Of a stretch of 64,000 nt of DNA, positions 23,288 through 32,752 are shown one piece after another (positions within the stretch are counted from its first letter, which is position 1; each line of letters begins with the position of its first letter). The stretch spans positions 62,001 through 126,000 of the forward strand of contig JAAEAF010002501.1 in NCBI GenBank assembly GCA_011037195.1. The letters run 5' to 3'. Origin of the DNA: Triatoma infestans. Its lineage: Eukaryota; Arthropoda; Insecta; Hemiptera; Reduviidae. The notes under the pieces were generated by a model, which did no database searches, had not been told where the DNA came from, and was given only the letters and a program-made list of their open reading frames with translations. The position numbers were made by a program, and so were the translations under genes.

Positions 23288-23529
23288 ATCAAAATATTAA
23301 TAATTATTTGCCCTAATTGTTTTGGTAATCATAAATGCAAAGGTGGAAGTTGAAAAACAACATGGAAGCCAATATAACACCTGTTACACCAAGACCTAGA
23401 TGAAAATATATTACAAAATATAAGTGAAAAAATATCTAGTTTTTCCGAAGGAGACTCTAGAAACTGCAACTTGCACAAATGCGTCACAAATATTTTCGGT
23501 TCAAGAAAATTTACATGACCAAATACAAC

Positions 23530-23990
23530 TTCTTTTAGGATCGTTTATTAGCTACAGCCACAGTTTCTATACAAAAAAAAAATGGGCTTCAATACCAATG
23601 TAGGGCATTACTTGATTCAGGTAGTCAATTGAATTTTATTACTAAAAAATTAGCTAAATTCTTGATGCTTCCATGACAAATGTTAATATTCCAGTATGTG
23701 GCATAAATGAGATCATTACGCCACCTTCCAATTAGGTCGTTAAATTCGTCCTTCGAACAAAACGTTTCTAGCTGTTTCGAAAATCAGAAAAAATGGAACA
23801 GCATCTTGTGTCTCATAGCTCAGCGAAGCACTTTCTTTCTGTAACCAAGCGTTAAACCCAAATAGCTCAGATATCCATTACCTCAATAAGCTATATATTG
23901 TTAGACAGGAAGAACAAATGAAGAACACCAAGACCTTAAAGAATAGTATGCTTCTCCAACGGGTTTTTCAGGGAATTTATTTGTTTTAAT
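23530..23990 (+). pseudogene. BEL/Pao protease remnant
   Basis: Across two frames the plus strand reads CRALLDSGSQLNFITKKLAK around 23605-23660, which is the BEL/Pao aspartic protease motif (LLDSGSQ). A part matching the following region comes after it (NIPVCGINEI, ALSFCNQALNPN). Frames change at the A run near 23575 and again near 23660. No LTR or other pol domain was found, so this is a short relic of another BEL family. Confidence 0.6.
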
Positions 23991-24088
23991 TATGAAATAT
24001 ATTGACTGTTTTTTTTTTTTTTATATAAGCAAGCAAGAAAGTTGAATTTCATTACTTATTTATTTCATTCTTTTTAGTTATTTACCAG

Positions 24089-24164
24089 AGGGCGCGGTGG
24101 TATGAAGGTAAAAGGATACGTGCCAGATGAAGATGAAGAGGAGAAGTTGTATGTGTGCTGCTGT
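24089..24164 (+). CDS. candidate internal exon, product unknown
   Basis: A 3' splice site (TTCTTTTTAGTTATTTACCAG) precedes the segment, and GTAAGT at 24165-24170 follows it. After one base completing a split codon the frame is open for 25 codons (it includes KVKGYVPDEDEEEKLYVCCC). It ends on a whole codon. The acidic centre is unlike the transposon sequence around it. I cannot identify the protein. The phase at its right end would allow joining to the exon-like segment at 31662. Confidence 0.3.
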
Positions 24165-24711
24165 GTAAGTGGTATGGTTTCTGGTCGACTCAGTATGTCT
24201 CTTTCTTACATACAAATATTGTATATATGAAGTGATGTGAAGAGTCACAGCTCCCATCCTATCCAACAGTAGTTCCTCCTGAACCACCCCATTCCAGTGT
24301 TCCACCATACTCATTGCTATAACAACACTCCTCTTACATACTGAGAGCTTGTACAGGCGAGAAAAAGCTATCTGAAATCTGGCCACATTCTGCTTATATA
24401 TTCACCATGCCCCGCCATCTGCAGCTGCTGTTCCTAGCTAACATTCATACATCCCGACAGCAGTGCCAACACTAAGAGGCAGCTTATTTCCTTATTTTCA
24501 CCACCACCATTATCATTGCAGCTTCTTCTTCATCATCATTTCACTCCACATTATTATTATCATAAATAAATATTTAACTTATTCATAAGTAACTAGTAAC
24601 TCTACCAGAATATCTATGAAAATGTGGAATTCCTTTTCGTGAAAAAGGAATTCTACTTTTTATGAAAAAAATTGGCCAGTTTCAAAATCTTATTTTTAAT
24701 TTTTTAACGGT

Positions 24712-24948
24712 ATGTTTTGGAAGCTTCCCAGTATCAAGAATCTCATCATCCGACCAGTTAGTACTTTCAAGACAACCTTTTTTTGTTTTTCTTTAGGAGT
24801 ATTTGCTATAATGCGAAAAGAAGTCTATGAAGCCCTTTCTACTGGTAACAGAATGAACCTTTTCAACCAAAGTGCTGTTTACCAGGGAGTCGGCCAACTC
24901 ATTACCTTCTACGCTAACAAACACATACACACATATATATATATTTAA
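24712..24948 (+). CDS. unidentified open frame with internal splice-like site
   Basis: The frame is open for 78 codons. A strong 3' splice-like sequence (CTTTTTTTGTTTTTCTTTAG) ends at 24797. What follows (MRKEVYEALSTGNRMNLFNQ, then SAVYQGVGQLITFYANKH) looks like globular protein, and the frame runs into an ACAC/TATA run. It could be an exon that starts at 24798, a relic, or chance. Confidence 0.2.
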   Translation: MFWKLPSIKNLIIRPVSTFKTTFFCFSLGVFAIMRKEVYEALSTGNRMNLFNQSAVYQGVGQLITFYANKHIHTYIYI

Positions 24949-25589
24949 AGGCCCCAATTGAATTATTTGGTTGTTCCTCTAAATTCATAGATTGCATTGG
25001 ATCTTCTGATTCCGATAATTCCCCTTCCAATTGCTTGAATTAGCGCGTGCAAAAACTTCAGTCGTAGAATAAAACCATGGTTCTGACATTATCTCCTACC
25101 ATTTTGTCCTAGCTTATGTGAATTGCAACGGCAATTCTAGAACTTTTTTCTTATATAATATACTTCTATACTTGTCCTGTATACTTCTCTCATTTGAAGA
25201 TTATAAATGTAAAAAGGTATGTCCAAAGATTTGAGGCTAGTCAATTTCACTTCTTTAAAAAAGTTCCAAAGTAACCGATTTGAAGTTTCTAAAGAAGTTA
25301 TTTTGATTAGCAATACTGACCACCAGCGCCTCTAGACCGATGCTGGCATTACGCTGTACTATAGCGACCGTTCTTCTTTTGCAGGATCACTGTCCTTTAT
25401 TGCTTTAATGTAAAGAAATTATTCATCGATTTAAAAGAATATCCTAGTTTGGTGTGTGTGATGTAAACAATTTTATAGGACAGAATGTTCAACTCTTATG
25501 TTCTGCTTCTCAAGACAACTCTACTACTACGCAAGATCATCGGAAGAAATTCTCCTGACCAAACATAACCCATCTGACATTAGGTGTAA

Positions 25590-26420
25590 TTTGAACAATT
25601 CTGTATGTCATTCAGAAATAAACATAATTTTTCAAAACTTAAATGGGATTAATTCTTTAAATAATCTAGATATTTCATCACACAATTTTTTTTAACGAAA
25701 TACAGCATTATTTGTTACTCTGAAATTTGGGAAATCGTTGATAAGTCTAAAACTTTAACTTTCTTAAATAATCTTCAATCATATTCAAAGTAAAAGAAAA
25801 ATCCCCCCCCCCAACAACAGTGTTGATTTGTTAAGTTTATTAAATAAAAATTTGAATTCCGTTGTAAACATTTTATATAAAGATGATTTTTTTAAATTAT
25901 TCTGAAATTTGTTGAAGTTTTTAATATTTTATTATATTGGGGTTAATTTATTGGAGACCTGGCAAAATTTACTATTTATACCTTGAAATTTTGACGGATG
26001 AATATGGACATTCTCAATTATATTGACTGGGAGGCGATTATAATTTAAGTATAACCCTTTCAAATCAATTATCTCGCGAAGTAACTGGAAATTCATGTTT
26101 TTTACCTTACCGTGACTCTTTTGATTCAATTTTTAATAAGAGGGGACAGAAATTATAGAAGTGATGAACGAGAATGGTATAATAGTGTTTAACGGTGGCT
26201 TTCCGAAAGATTTCCCGGCACAGTTCATTTTTATTTCCCAGCAACGATAGACTTAGTTTGGGGTAGTAATAATAATTTAGATATCTGCGAAGATTTGACA
26301 GTAAACAATAATATATTTCCCTTTCTTAACCATCTGTCTTGTTTACTAAAACTAAATTTTCCTGGGTTTCAATATGTTAAAGAATGAATATCATTTAAAA
26401 ATGAAATCCCTAAAATAAAC
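25590..26420 (+). pseudogene. LINE endonuclease domain remnant
   Basis: The start EINIIFQNLNGINSLNN (about 25612-25665) is the usual N-terminal strand of the apurinic-type LINE endonuclease, followed in another frame by CYSEIWEI (target of the catalytic Glu position). A middle part has GGDYN (near 26030). The end reads GIIVFNGGFPKDFPAQFIFIS (near 26180-26250) and then STIDLVWGSNNNLDICEDLTV and FPFLNHL, matching the typical C-terminal part with Asp-Leu-Val-Trp. Frames change several times. No RT follows. Confidence 0.65.
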
Positions 26421-26429
26421 ATGAAAATA

Positions 26430-26880
26430 TAAATCCTAACGGCCGCAGTTTGCTGTTGTTAAGCCTATATCGCTAGCATCGCAGGCTACCAGTAGCGGCG
26501 CATCCGACGAGAAGTGTGCCAAGCACGTTGCAATGGTGAGGTCTTCCTTTGTCTTGTCTTATCTGATAGCGTTATGGAGAAACTTGTTTAGCTTTCTTTG
26601 AGTAGTCGCCGCGTTTGGTAGATACTTTCTGTAAAAGTTAACCATTTCTAGAAACTTTCTCAGCTCACAAATAGCAGTAGTTGGCCTGGGTAGGTAGCGG
26701 ATAGCCTTTATATTGTCCGGGAGCGGATGAATTCCCTCGGATGATACTGTGTATCCCTGGAAGTTAACAAAACATTATTTTGTTATTTTTAATGTCAGCC
26801 TGTGGTTGTTGAGGCGTTGGTACAATAGCTTGTGAGGTGTGCTCCTTGACTTTGCTCATCTCTGGAGAGATCTCTAAAGA
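26430..26880 (-). pseudogene. Gypsy-type RT/RNase H remnant
   Basis: On the minus strand, FQGYTVSSEGIHPLPDNIKA (near 26770-26710), then RYLPRPTTAICELRKFLEMV, NFYRKYLPNAATTQRKLNKF and finally ATCLAHFSSDAPLLVACDAS are open with one stop near 26565. This is the usual connection between Gypsy RT thumb and RNase H (the last Asp-Ala-Ser is the RNase H start). It ends at about 26430. It is a second, unrelated Gypsy relic, not part of the one at 2480-3290. Confidence 0.75.
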
Positions 26881-27060
26881 TGTGGCCCTTATAGCTTTGC
26901 TGCTGCGTTTATCCATCGTGAGAAACTCCTTACCAAATTTACCCCAAACTTATCGCCTGCATTGTCCCCAAAAACCAGTTCTGAATCAGTTGGCTTTTGC
27001 ATTGTTGCCATAGCCATATCGAGTAGTCCTTTTTTTTTTATTATTATTTTTAATTTCTCC

Positions 27061-27765
27061 TAAAGCCGGCTACACACGTAACTGCATACTTGAACGGTAT
27101 ACATGCGCAGTCCTCTTGTACATGCATACTTGATCGTTTGTATGGAAAACTTGCACATGTTTAAAATTTCATACTGCAAACTTGTGCGCGCCATCTTGTT
27201 CATGTTTAAAACGTCATTGTGCAACCTCTCAGTCAGAAAAAAGTGTGTAAAGGTTATATTATTAAAATATATAATTTATAAATAATTATGTCGGTTAATT
27301 TTAGGAAGAGGCATAGATCAATTTATTCATATCTATGAAAGCGAACCGTGTCTGTGGAATGTAAAGTGTAAAGACTACCACGATAAGGGGAAAAAAGATG
27401 TTGCTTATGCCTTTTAATCAAAGAAGTAACTAGTGATAAAAGGTGAAGGTAAGTTTCTTCATCCATTCTCAGATAATTATGCCAGTCCCGTGCGTAAAAT
27501 TTCAATTCACTTAATAAATTAATGTGTGAATAGCTTTTTCGTTTCTTCAGCCATTCTTTACACCACAAAGAACGATCTTTTCGTTGACTTTTTCTTTGGT
27601 AAATTAAAACAAAAGCAGCTAAAGCGAGATCGTCGTCTTCGGCCATAGTCGCCAGCTGCTATCTGTTCAAGTATACATGAGCCGTGTGGATCACATGTAT
27701 ACTTGCGCAAAAGACCTGCGCATGTATACCGTTCAAGTATGCAGTTACGTGTGTAGCCGGCTTAA
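27061..27765 (-). mobile_element. PIF/Harbinger element with TAA duplication
   Basis: Terminal inverted repeats of about 46 bp start AGCCGGCTACACACGTAACT at 27064, with the mirror copy ending at 27762. Directly outside lies TAA on both sides (27061-27063 and 27763-27765), the 3-bp duplication typical of this superfamily. Inside, further copies of ATACTTGA and GTATACATG-type motifs repeat near both ends. It contains only the front part of a transposase, so at 699 bp it is a non-autonomous derivative. Confidence 0.93.
27323..27646 (-). pseudogene. Harbinger transposase, N-terminal fragment
   Basis: ATG at 27646 opens 107 codons. The sequence (DDDLALAAFVLI, then WCKEWLKKRKSYSHINLL and YLRMDEETYLHLLSLVT) is the conserved front part of Harbinger-derived nucleases of the ALP1-like type, which lies before the DDE catalytic core. 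After about residue 85 the similarity stops and the frame runs out into non-coding sequence. None of the three acidic catalytic residues is present. Confidence 0.85.
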
Positions 27766-29329
27766 CTCTCATTTTCACTACTCTATTTCCTTTTTGATGC
27801 AAATAACCGTTGAGAACTGGTTTCATGTGAAGCTCCTGGGAATCTACTATTTCCGGATTGGAATTTCCTCAAAAAAATGAATATAACAGCTTTTAATTCT
27901 ATCATATGATTTCAGAACACCTACAAGTAAAAGCCATGAGGCTTAATTAATTATAACCACTATTGTTTGAAGCAAAAGTTGTTTTTTTTATATGAAACAT
28001 TTCGTCATTTTACAACTGCTAGACATAGAACATCATTACAAAGAACGCATTACATGTTTAATATAATCTATACAGTTTGATGGTACAAACCGAAAAGCCT
28101 TCTTTAAATACTGACTAAATATACTACAATTTTGAATATAATTCCTGCATACAATCAATTCTGAAAAAGACTACGAATGCACTAAAAACTGAATGTAAAA
28201 ACTAATTGTTTGCGTAAGGTAGTCAACAAAAAAAAAAAAAATTAAAAGAGAACACATAAATTTAAGTGAAAAGTGACCTGAGGCAAAAAGACGGCGTACT
28301 GTGGAATTTTTTATAATTTCCTGAGTTTTTTACTGGATTATTGTGGTGGAATGGGGGGGGGAAGCATTTAAAGCTGCAGACCGATCTTCTACTCACGTAC
28401 CTTCAGCGTCACAAAATCTTAAATAATAAATCTTCAAGAGACTCATTTTTATTATTATTGTTCTTTACTTAAAAAAAAAAAGAAATCTTAAATATTCTAG
28501 TGAGAGCCACGTACAGCAAGTTGGCCATGGTTTACACGACAGAATTCTAATTACTTAGGCCATATTTATTGGTCCTTCATTCTAAACAGTTTATTTGTAT
28601 ATAAATTAACTTTTTATCTGTTTACTTGGAGGGGGCTATAATTACCTTGTTAGAAATAATTTTTTTTTTAACTATTTCATATACTACCATTTCAAACCAC
28701 TTTTCGAAATAAAAAGTAACTTTTTTTTGTAAATAAATCGTTTTCCTCCATCTAAATCAGAGCAACTAAAAAAAATCAAGACCATCTTATTATGTGAAAA
28801 ATAAATACAGTAGCGGAATAATTATTGTTTGCAACGGAAACGCAATTAGCAGTGCAAATATTATACATGCACCAAATAATTCTTACACAGATTTTAGTTT
28901 TAGGTTTAGTTTTAAATCAACTAGTTTTAGTAGTATATATATATTTAAAAAAAAAAAATGTGTGCCTATACGGATGATGTATGATGTATGTGAATGTTGT
29001 GTAAAAAGGTGATATGTTGAGTGGAATGCATAATTATAAAAAAACGTAATTATAAAAATCGCTTAATTTTAAATGATGTTAATTTAAATCGTTATTTAAT
29101 TTAATTTAAATTTATTTTATATATTTTATATTTTATTTGGATTAGTTAATTGTAAAGTAAATCTCCCTCCAACAACAGAGTTTAAAAATTAGACCCCCAA
29201 CGTGTTGTTTCTATTGTAAGAACAATTTGCACTTTAACAACCCAAACACGGGGTTTCCCACCCAGCTGACCATACCCCCTTGACCTAGTTTAAGAGTTTA
29301 GTTTTAAATACAGTTAAAACAACACCAGT

Positions 29330-29470
29330 CAGTGTGTAAACTAACGTTGCTCTGTGCAAGTCTGTATTGTCACACTGTCTGAAAAACGCATCCTGAAGAT
29401 GGGTGAACGCCGGAAACCGGTCGATGACCACAAAATGAAGCAGGCTACCACGAAAAATGTCTCTGATTAA
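29330..29470 (+). repeat. single-armed ribozyme unit
   Basis: This unit matches one arm of the palindrome at 40804-41185, from TCTGTGCAAGTCTGT to AAAATGTCTCTGATT. The ribozyme core is at 29389-29426. Stem II is damaged (GGGUG opposite CGCCG) while CUGAAGA, GAAA, ACCGGU and the GUC site are kept. It is absent from the duplicate copy. Confidence 0.75.
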
Positions 29471-31090
29471 AACACTTTCCAATAATGGTAGTAGGAAAAG
29501 CACTGCTTTCACTCTTTCCACAGTCACAAATTTGAACCGCTTGTCCTTAAACCGGGCGAACCCTCAGTAAGTGAAGGGAAGGGAAATTTATTTTCTTTCA
29601 TTTCAAATATAATGGCAGACCCAGGAACTCTGACATTTTTGTTTGTTTGTGCTACAGAAAAACTTCAAAGTCCCATCCTTAAGATTAAAGTAAAATATAA
29701 AATGTAAAAAATTCCCTACTTTATAGTACAGATAATTAATTAAATTATTTGATTTTAATTATAATATATATAAGTTCTTCTAAAACTGTACACTTTACAA
29801 CAGAGGCGCCATGATCTCTCAAAGCATGACAGAGCTAAACAAGAAATAGCAGTTCATAGCAAGAAGGCCTGGCAGAACGTGATTTTGCACGGGAAGATTT
29901 GGATATTATGCTTCGGATTCCATCGTTATTTTGTGGCATTCGCATACTGTGTCACTAATAAATGTAATTCCCAAATTTAACTAACGTCGTGGTGGTGGGT
30001 CACAAACTCCTGGATTTTCACGACGGAAATCCAAACAAAATTGCATTTATGTTTTTGATGATGTACATAACATTTTAAAAATTATGGCAATGGAAGTGAG
30101 TAGTATAGAGGTAAAATTGATAATGTTGCCCAGTTATTGGACAGTTGCACCAATATTAGTCCGAATCGGTATAGATGTTGTTCGTATCCTATGTTTATAT
30201 GCCATACGGATAACACGATAAGTATAGGGGTACTAGACTTTCTTTTCGTATAGAGGAATATTTACAGCAAATTCCATGCCTATAATTCTTTTAATTACTG
30301 AAATTTTTCAAAATAAAACGACTAAAATTATCCCAGAATTCCTCTTATCCATTGTAGTAGATATTTTTCCTTTAAGATTTTGAGATAACCATGGCATGTG
30401 TATTTCTAATGGTATTTCGACCATAATATTTTGTTGACAGAAAATTAAAAAAAAATTAAACAAAAAAAAAACAGTGGTAACGAAAATGAAAGTGCGAGTA
30501 AAAACTGTTATTGCTACATTTTACAGAGAGAATGGGGGGGGCGTTACGTCCTAGTAGCAACGATGGCTGGTGATAATTCGGAAAATGTGCATTGTCCAAC
30601 AGGCTTTTGGTATGGATCAATCAAGTTATACACTCACTAGACAGACTCAGACTGAGATGAGCAGCAGCACAGCTTTGGTGAAGATACACTTAGAAATACT
30701 GATAAAAATGTGTAACATCTGAACAATTTAGATGAAATTTCTTGTGATTTAATAACGAATTCACGATTTCTTGTGATTTTTATTTCAAATTAATCAATAT
30801 TTATTTTTATATTTTCACTTATTGCGTATATGGCGAAAGTATTGAAATTTCAAGTAACTTGGATGTGAAAATGTATAATGTACTTATCAAGCTTGTGTAA
30901 AACCCAAAAAAAGATGCAACCATCCTTGTTGGGGGGGGGGTGTGGCACGGCTAGTGGCAGATCAGAAACCAGAGTATAGGTTAGACACTTGCACAAAGTG
31001 GCCGTTTCACATCACATTTTTACGACCCAATAACAGAACATCTGCAGCATTAATTTAGTTACTATTCTGGTAAATCAAAATCACGCACAC

Positions 31091-31094
<4 letters not shown>

Positions 31095-31136
<42 letters not shown>

Positions 31137-31137
31137 T
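31095..31137. repeat. TA microsatellite
   Basis: An almost pure TA run lies just before CGTCCACTAGGACGAG, which is shared with the duplicate copy. Confidence 0.95.
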
Positions 31138-31661
31138 ATCGTCCACTAGGACGAGTTAAATGCCCAATAGTAATCTTAAATTACAAACAGCTGTCGACAT
31201 CAAAAGACAGCACAAAAAAAAAAAAACAATCAAAACAAAAAATAGTACTCAAATTGGAAGACTCTAAATAAGATCGGCAACTATACTTACATCAAACAAA
31301 CTAACAATGTACAAGACGATACTTACTTAAATCGATATTTCTCACACAAATCATAATGAACATATCAATGGTAATTTTTTTTTTTAATTTACAACTTTAG
31401 ATGCTCCCTCCTCCCCAAAAAAGTAATAGCATGTGAGAAATGACGTGATCACTACTCATCAGTAATGACTTTTTCAAGTGCATAATCTATATACTCGGTT
31501 AGCACACCTTAAACACCGAATTCAGATGGGTTTGTCATGAATTGGCAACGATGAAAGGGTATAAATTTGAGGTAACTTTAGCGGAGAGCAACGTATTAAA
31601 TTTTCTAAATGAGCTGGCATAGATTAATTAATTAAGGATAAAATATGTATGATATTTTCAG

Positions 31662-31730
31662 ATAACCGTCGATAGTATTGTTAAAGACGTAATAGTAAAA
31701 TTGGTTAAGCAACCAACTGAAGAGAATCAG
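31662..31730 (+). CDS. candidate internal exon, product unknown
   Basis: The 69-nt segment is preceded by GATATTTTCAG and followed by GTAAGT, both good splice signals. Only one frame is open, giving 23 whole codons (ITVDSIVKDVIVKLVKQPTE then ENQ). The same segment at 47403-47465 has the acceptor but has lost the donor and reads into TAG. I do not recognise the protein. The good match between copies in the exon, with damage confined to one copy, supports that this was a real exon in a duplicated gene region. Confidence 0.45.
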
Positions 31731-31806
31731 GTAAGTATTGGAAAATATTGGGCCGCGTAACAAACAATAGACCAGTGCAACTGCTTCAAGCACCCTCCAT
31801 ATTACG

Positions 31807-32470
31807 TCAAAAATAACATTTTTATTATGGAATGTAAACTTCCCAACGTACGATTAAACCCTAACTTAGCTAACTTCATTTTTTCTTCAAAATGTTCTTT
31901 AAAAGTTAACTGGGGTCTAAAATTACATCGAGGTGTTTATAGGTTTACAATTTCTAAATTCTTTTTCTTAAACCTCTACTTTTTATTGGACCTTAATTAT
32001 GATTTGTGATTTTGAAATAACATAATCTTCGATTTATCTATATTCACATTCAAACTCCATCGATCAATAAACCTCTAAATCATCTGTCATTTCTGCAGAG
32101 CGATAGGAGATTCAGCCAGTATTACCACATCGTCCGCATACGTACATCAATATTTAATTATTCTGTTGTTATTCTAACTCCACCTTCCAAGTTAGCTGGT
32201 AGATGATCAATAAAAAGCGAGAAAAGCGTCGGACTTGAGGCACGACCTTGTTTGACTCAAGTTGAGGTTGTAAACCAATCAGATAACTCTTTACCATTCC
32301 AAACCGCTGATTGTTTGAGACCGCTGAATTGTTATAGAGACATTCTAGAATTTTAATGAACTTATAAGAGACACGTAAATTACTCAACTTAAAAAAGAGG
32401 GCATTTCCGTCATCGAATCGAAGGCGACTGAGAAGACAACAAAAAAAGCGTAAACTCTTTGATTATAGGT
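31807..32470 (-). pseudogene. LINE reverse transcriptase fragment
   Basis: On the minus strand, FFVVFSVAFDS (about 32460-32405) is RT motif A with Val-Phe-Ser in place of the usual Val-Asp-Phe-Ser at one position. Then comes VSYKFIKILECLYNNSAV (about 32365-32310), an open part ending FLTLFIDHLPANLEGGVRI (near 32220-32165), and the catalytic YADD in VYADDVVILAESPIALQ (about 32140-32090). After that NVNIDKSKIM and LTFKEHFEEKMKLAKLG (about 31910-31860) give the thumb. Several frame changes are present. Endonuclease and C-terminal domains are missing. Confidence 0.75.
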
Positions 32471-32520
32471 TATACATTTCAACTTCACCATACTGGTAAG
32501 GATATATAAATTATTATCGA

Positions 32521-32752
32521 AGTTATGTCACAAGAACCCTAAATTAACTTTTTTAAAAAGAATTTATTTAATACAATTACAATAGTAGTTAATGACAATA
32601 TATACTATACACTGGATGACTATATGAACTTAGATATGAACAGTACGGTGGCGAGCTGAAGACTGACTGCCTGCTGGTCGGTGGGAGTATTTATATGCTG
32701 TCGGCGGCTGCTGACGCAGCATTGGTAATTTTCCTATAGATGTGTCATAACT
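32521..32752 (-). repeat. errantivirus 3' LTR
   Basis: This 232-bp LTR is on the minus strand. TATAAATA (about 32688-32697) is the likely promoter element, and AATAAA (about 32563-32568) the polyadenylation signal. A purine tract AGGAGGGAGG lies directly before it and is also the last part of the env coding sequence. The env stop TGA falls inside the first bases of the LTR. Confidence 0.88.

Larger units (their letters stand above)
28020..31755 (+). repeat. large direct duplication, copy 1
   Basis: Long blocks match 43730-47485 in the same order and orientation: 28100-28830 with 43790-44607, 29465-29615 with 45048-45204, 29615-29720 with 45843-45950, and 29800-31740 with 46010-47475. Identity is high by eye, with many small indels. 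Copy 1 has its own 630 bp at 28832-29465, which includes a single ribozyme unit. Near the right end it carries the exon-like segment 31662-31730. It also contains a TA run at 31095-31137 that is almost absent from copy 2. Confidence 0.85.
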
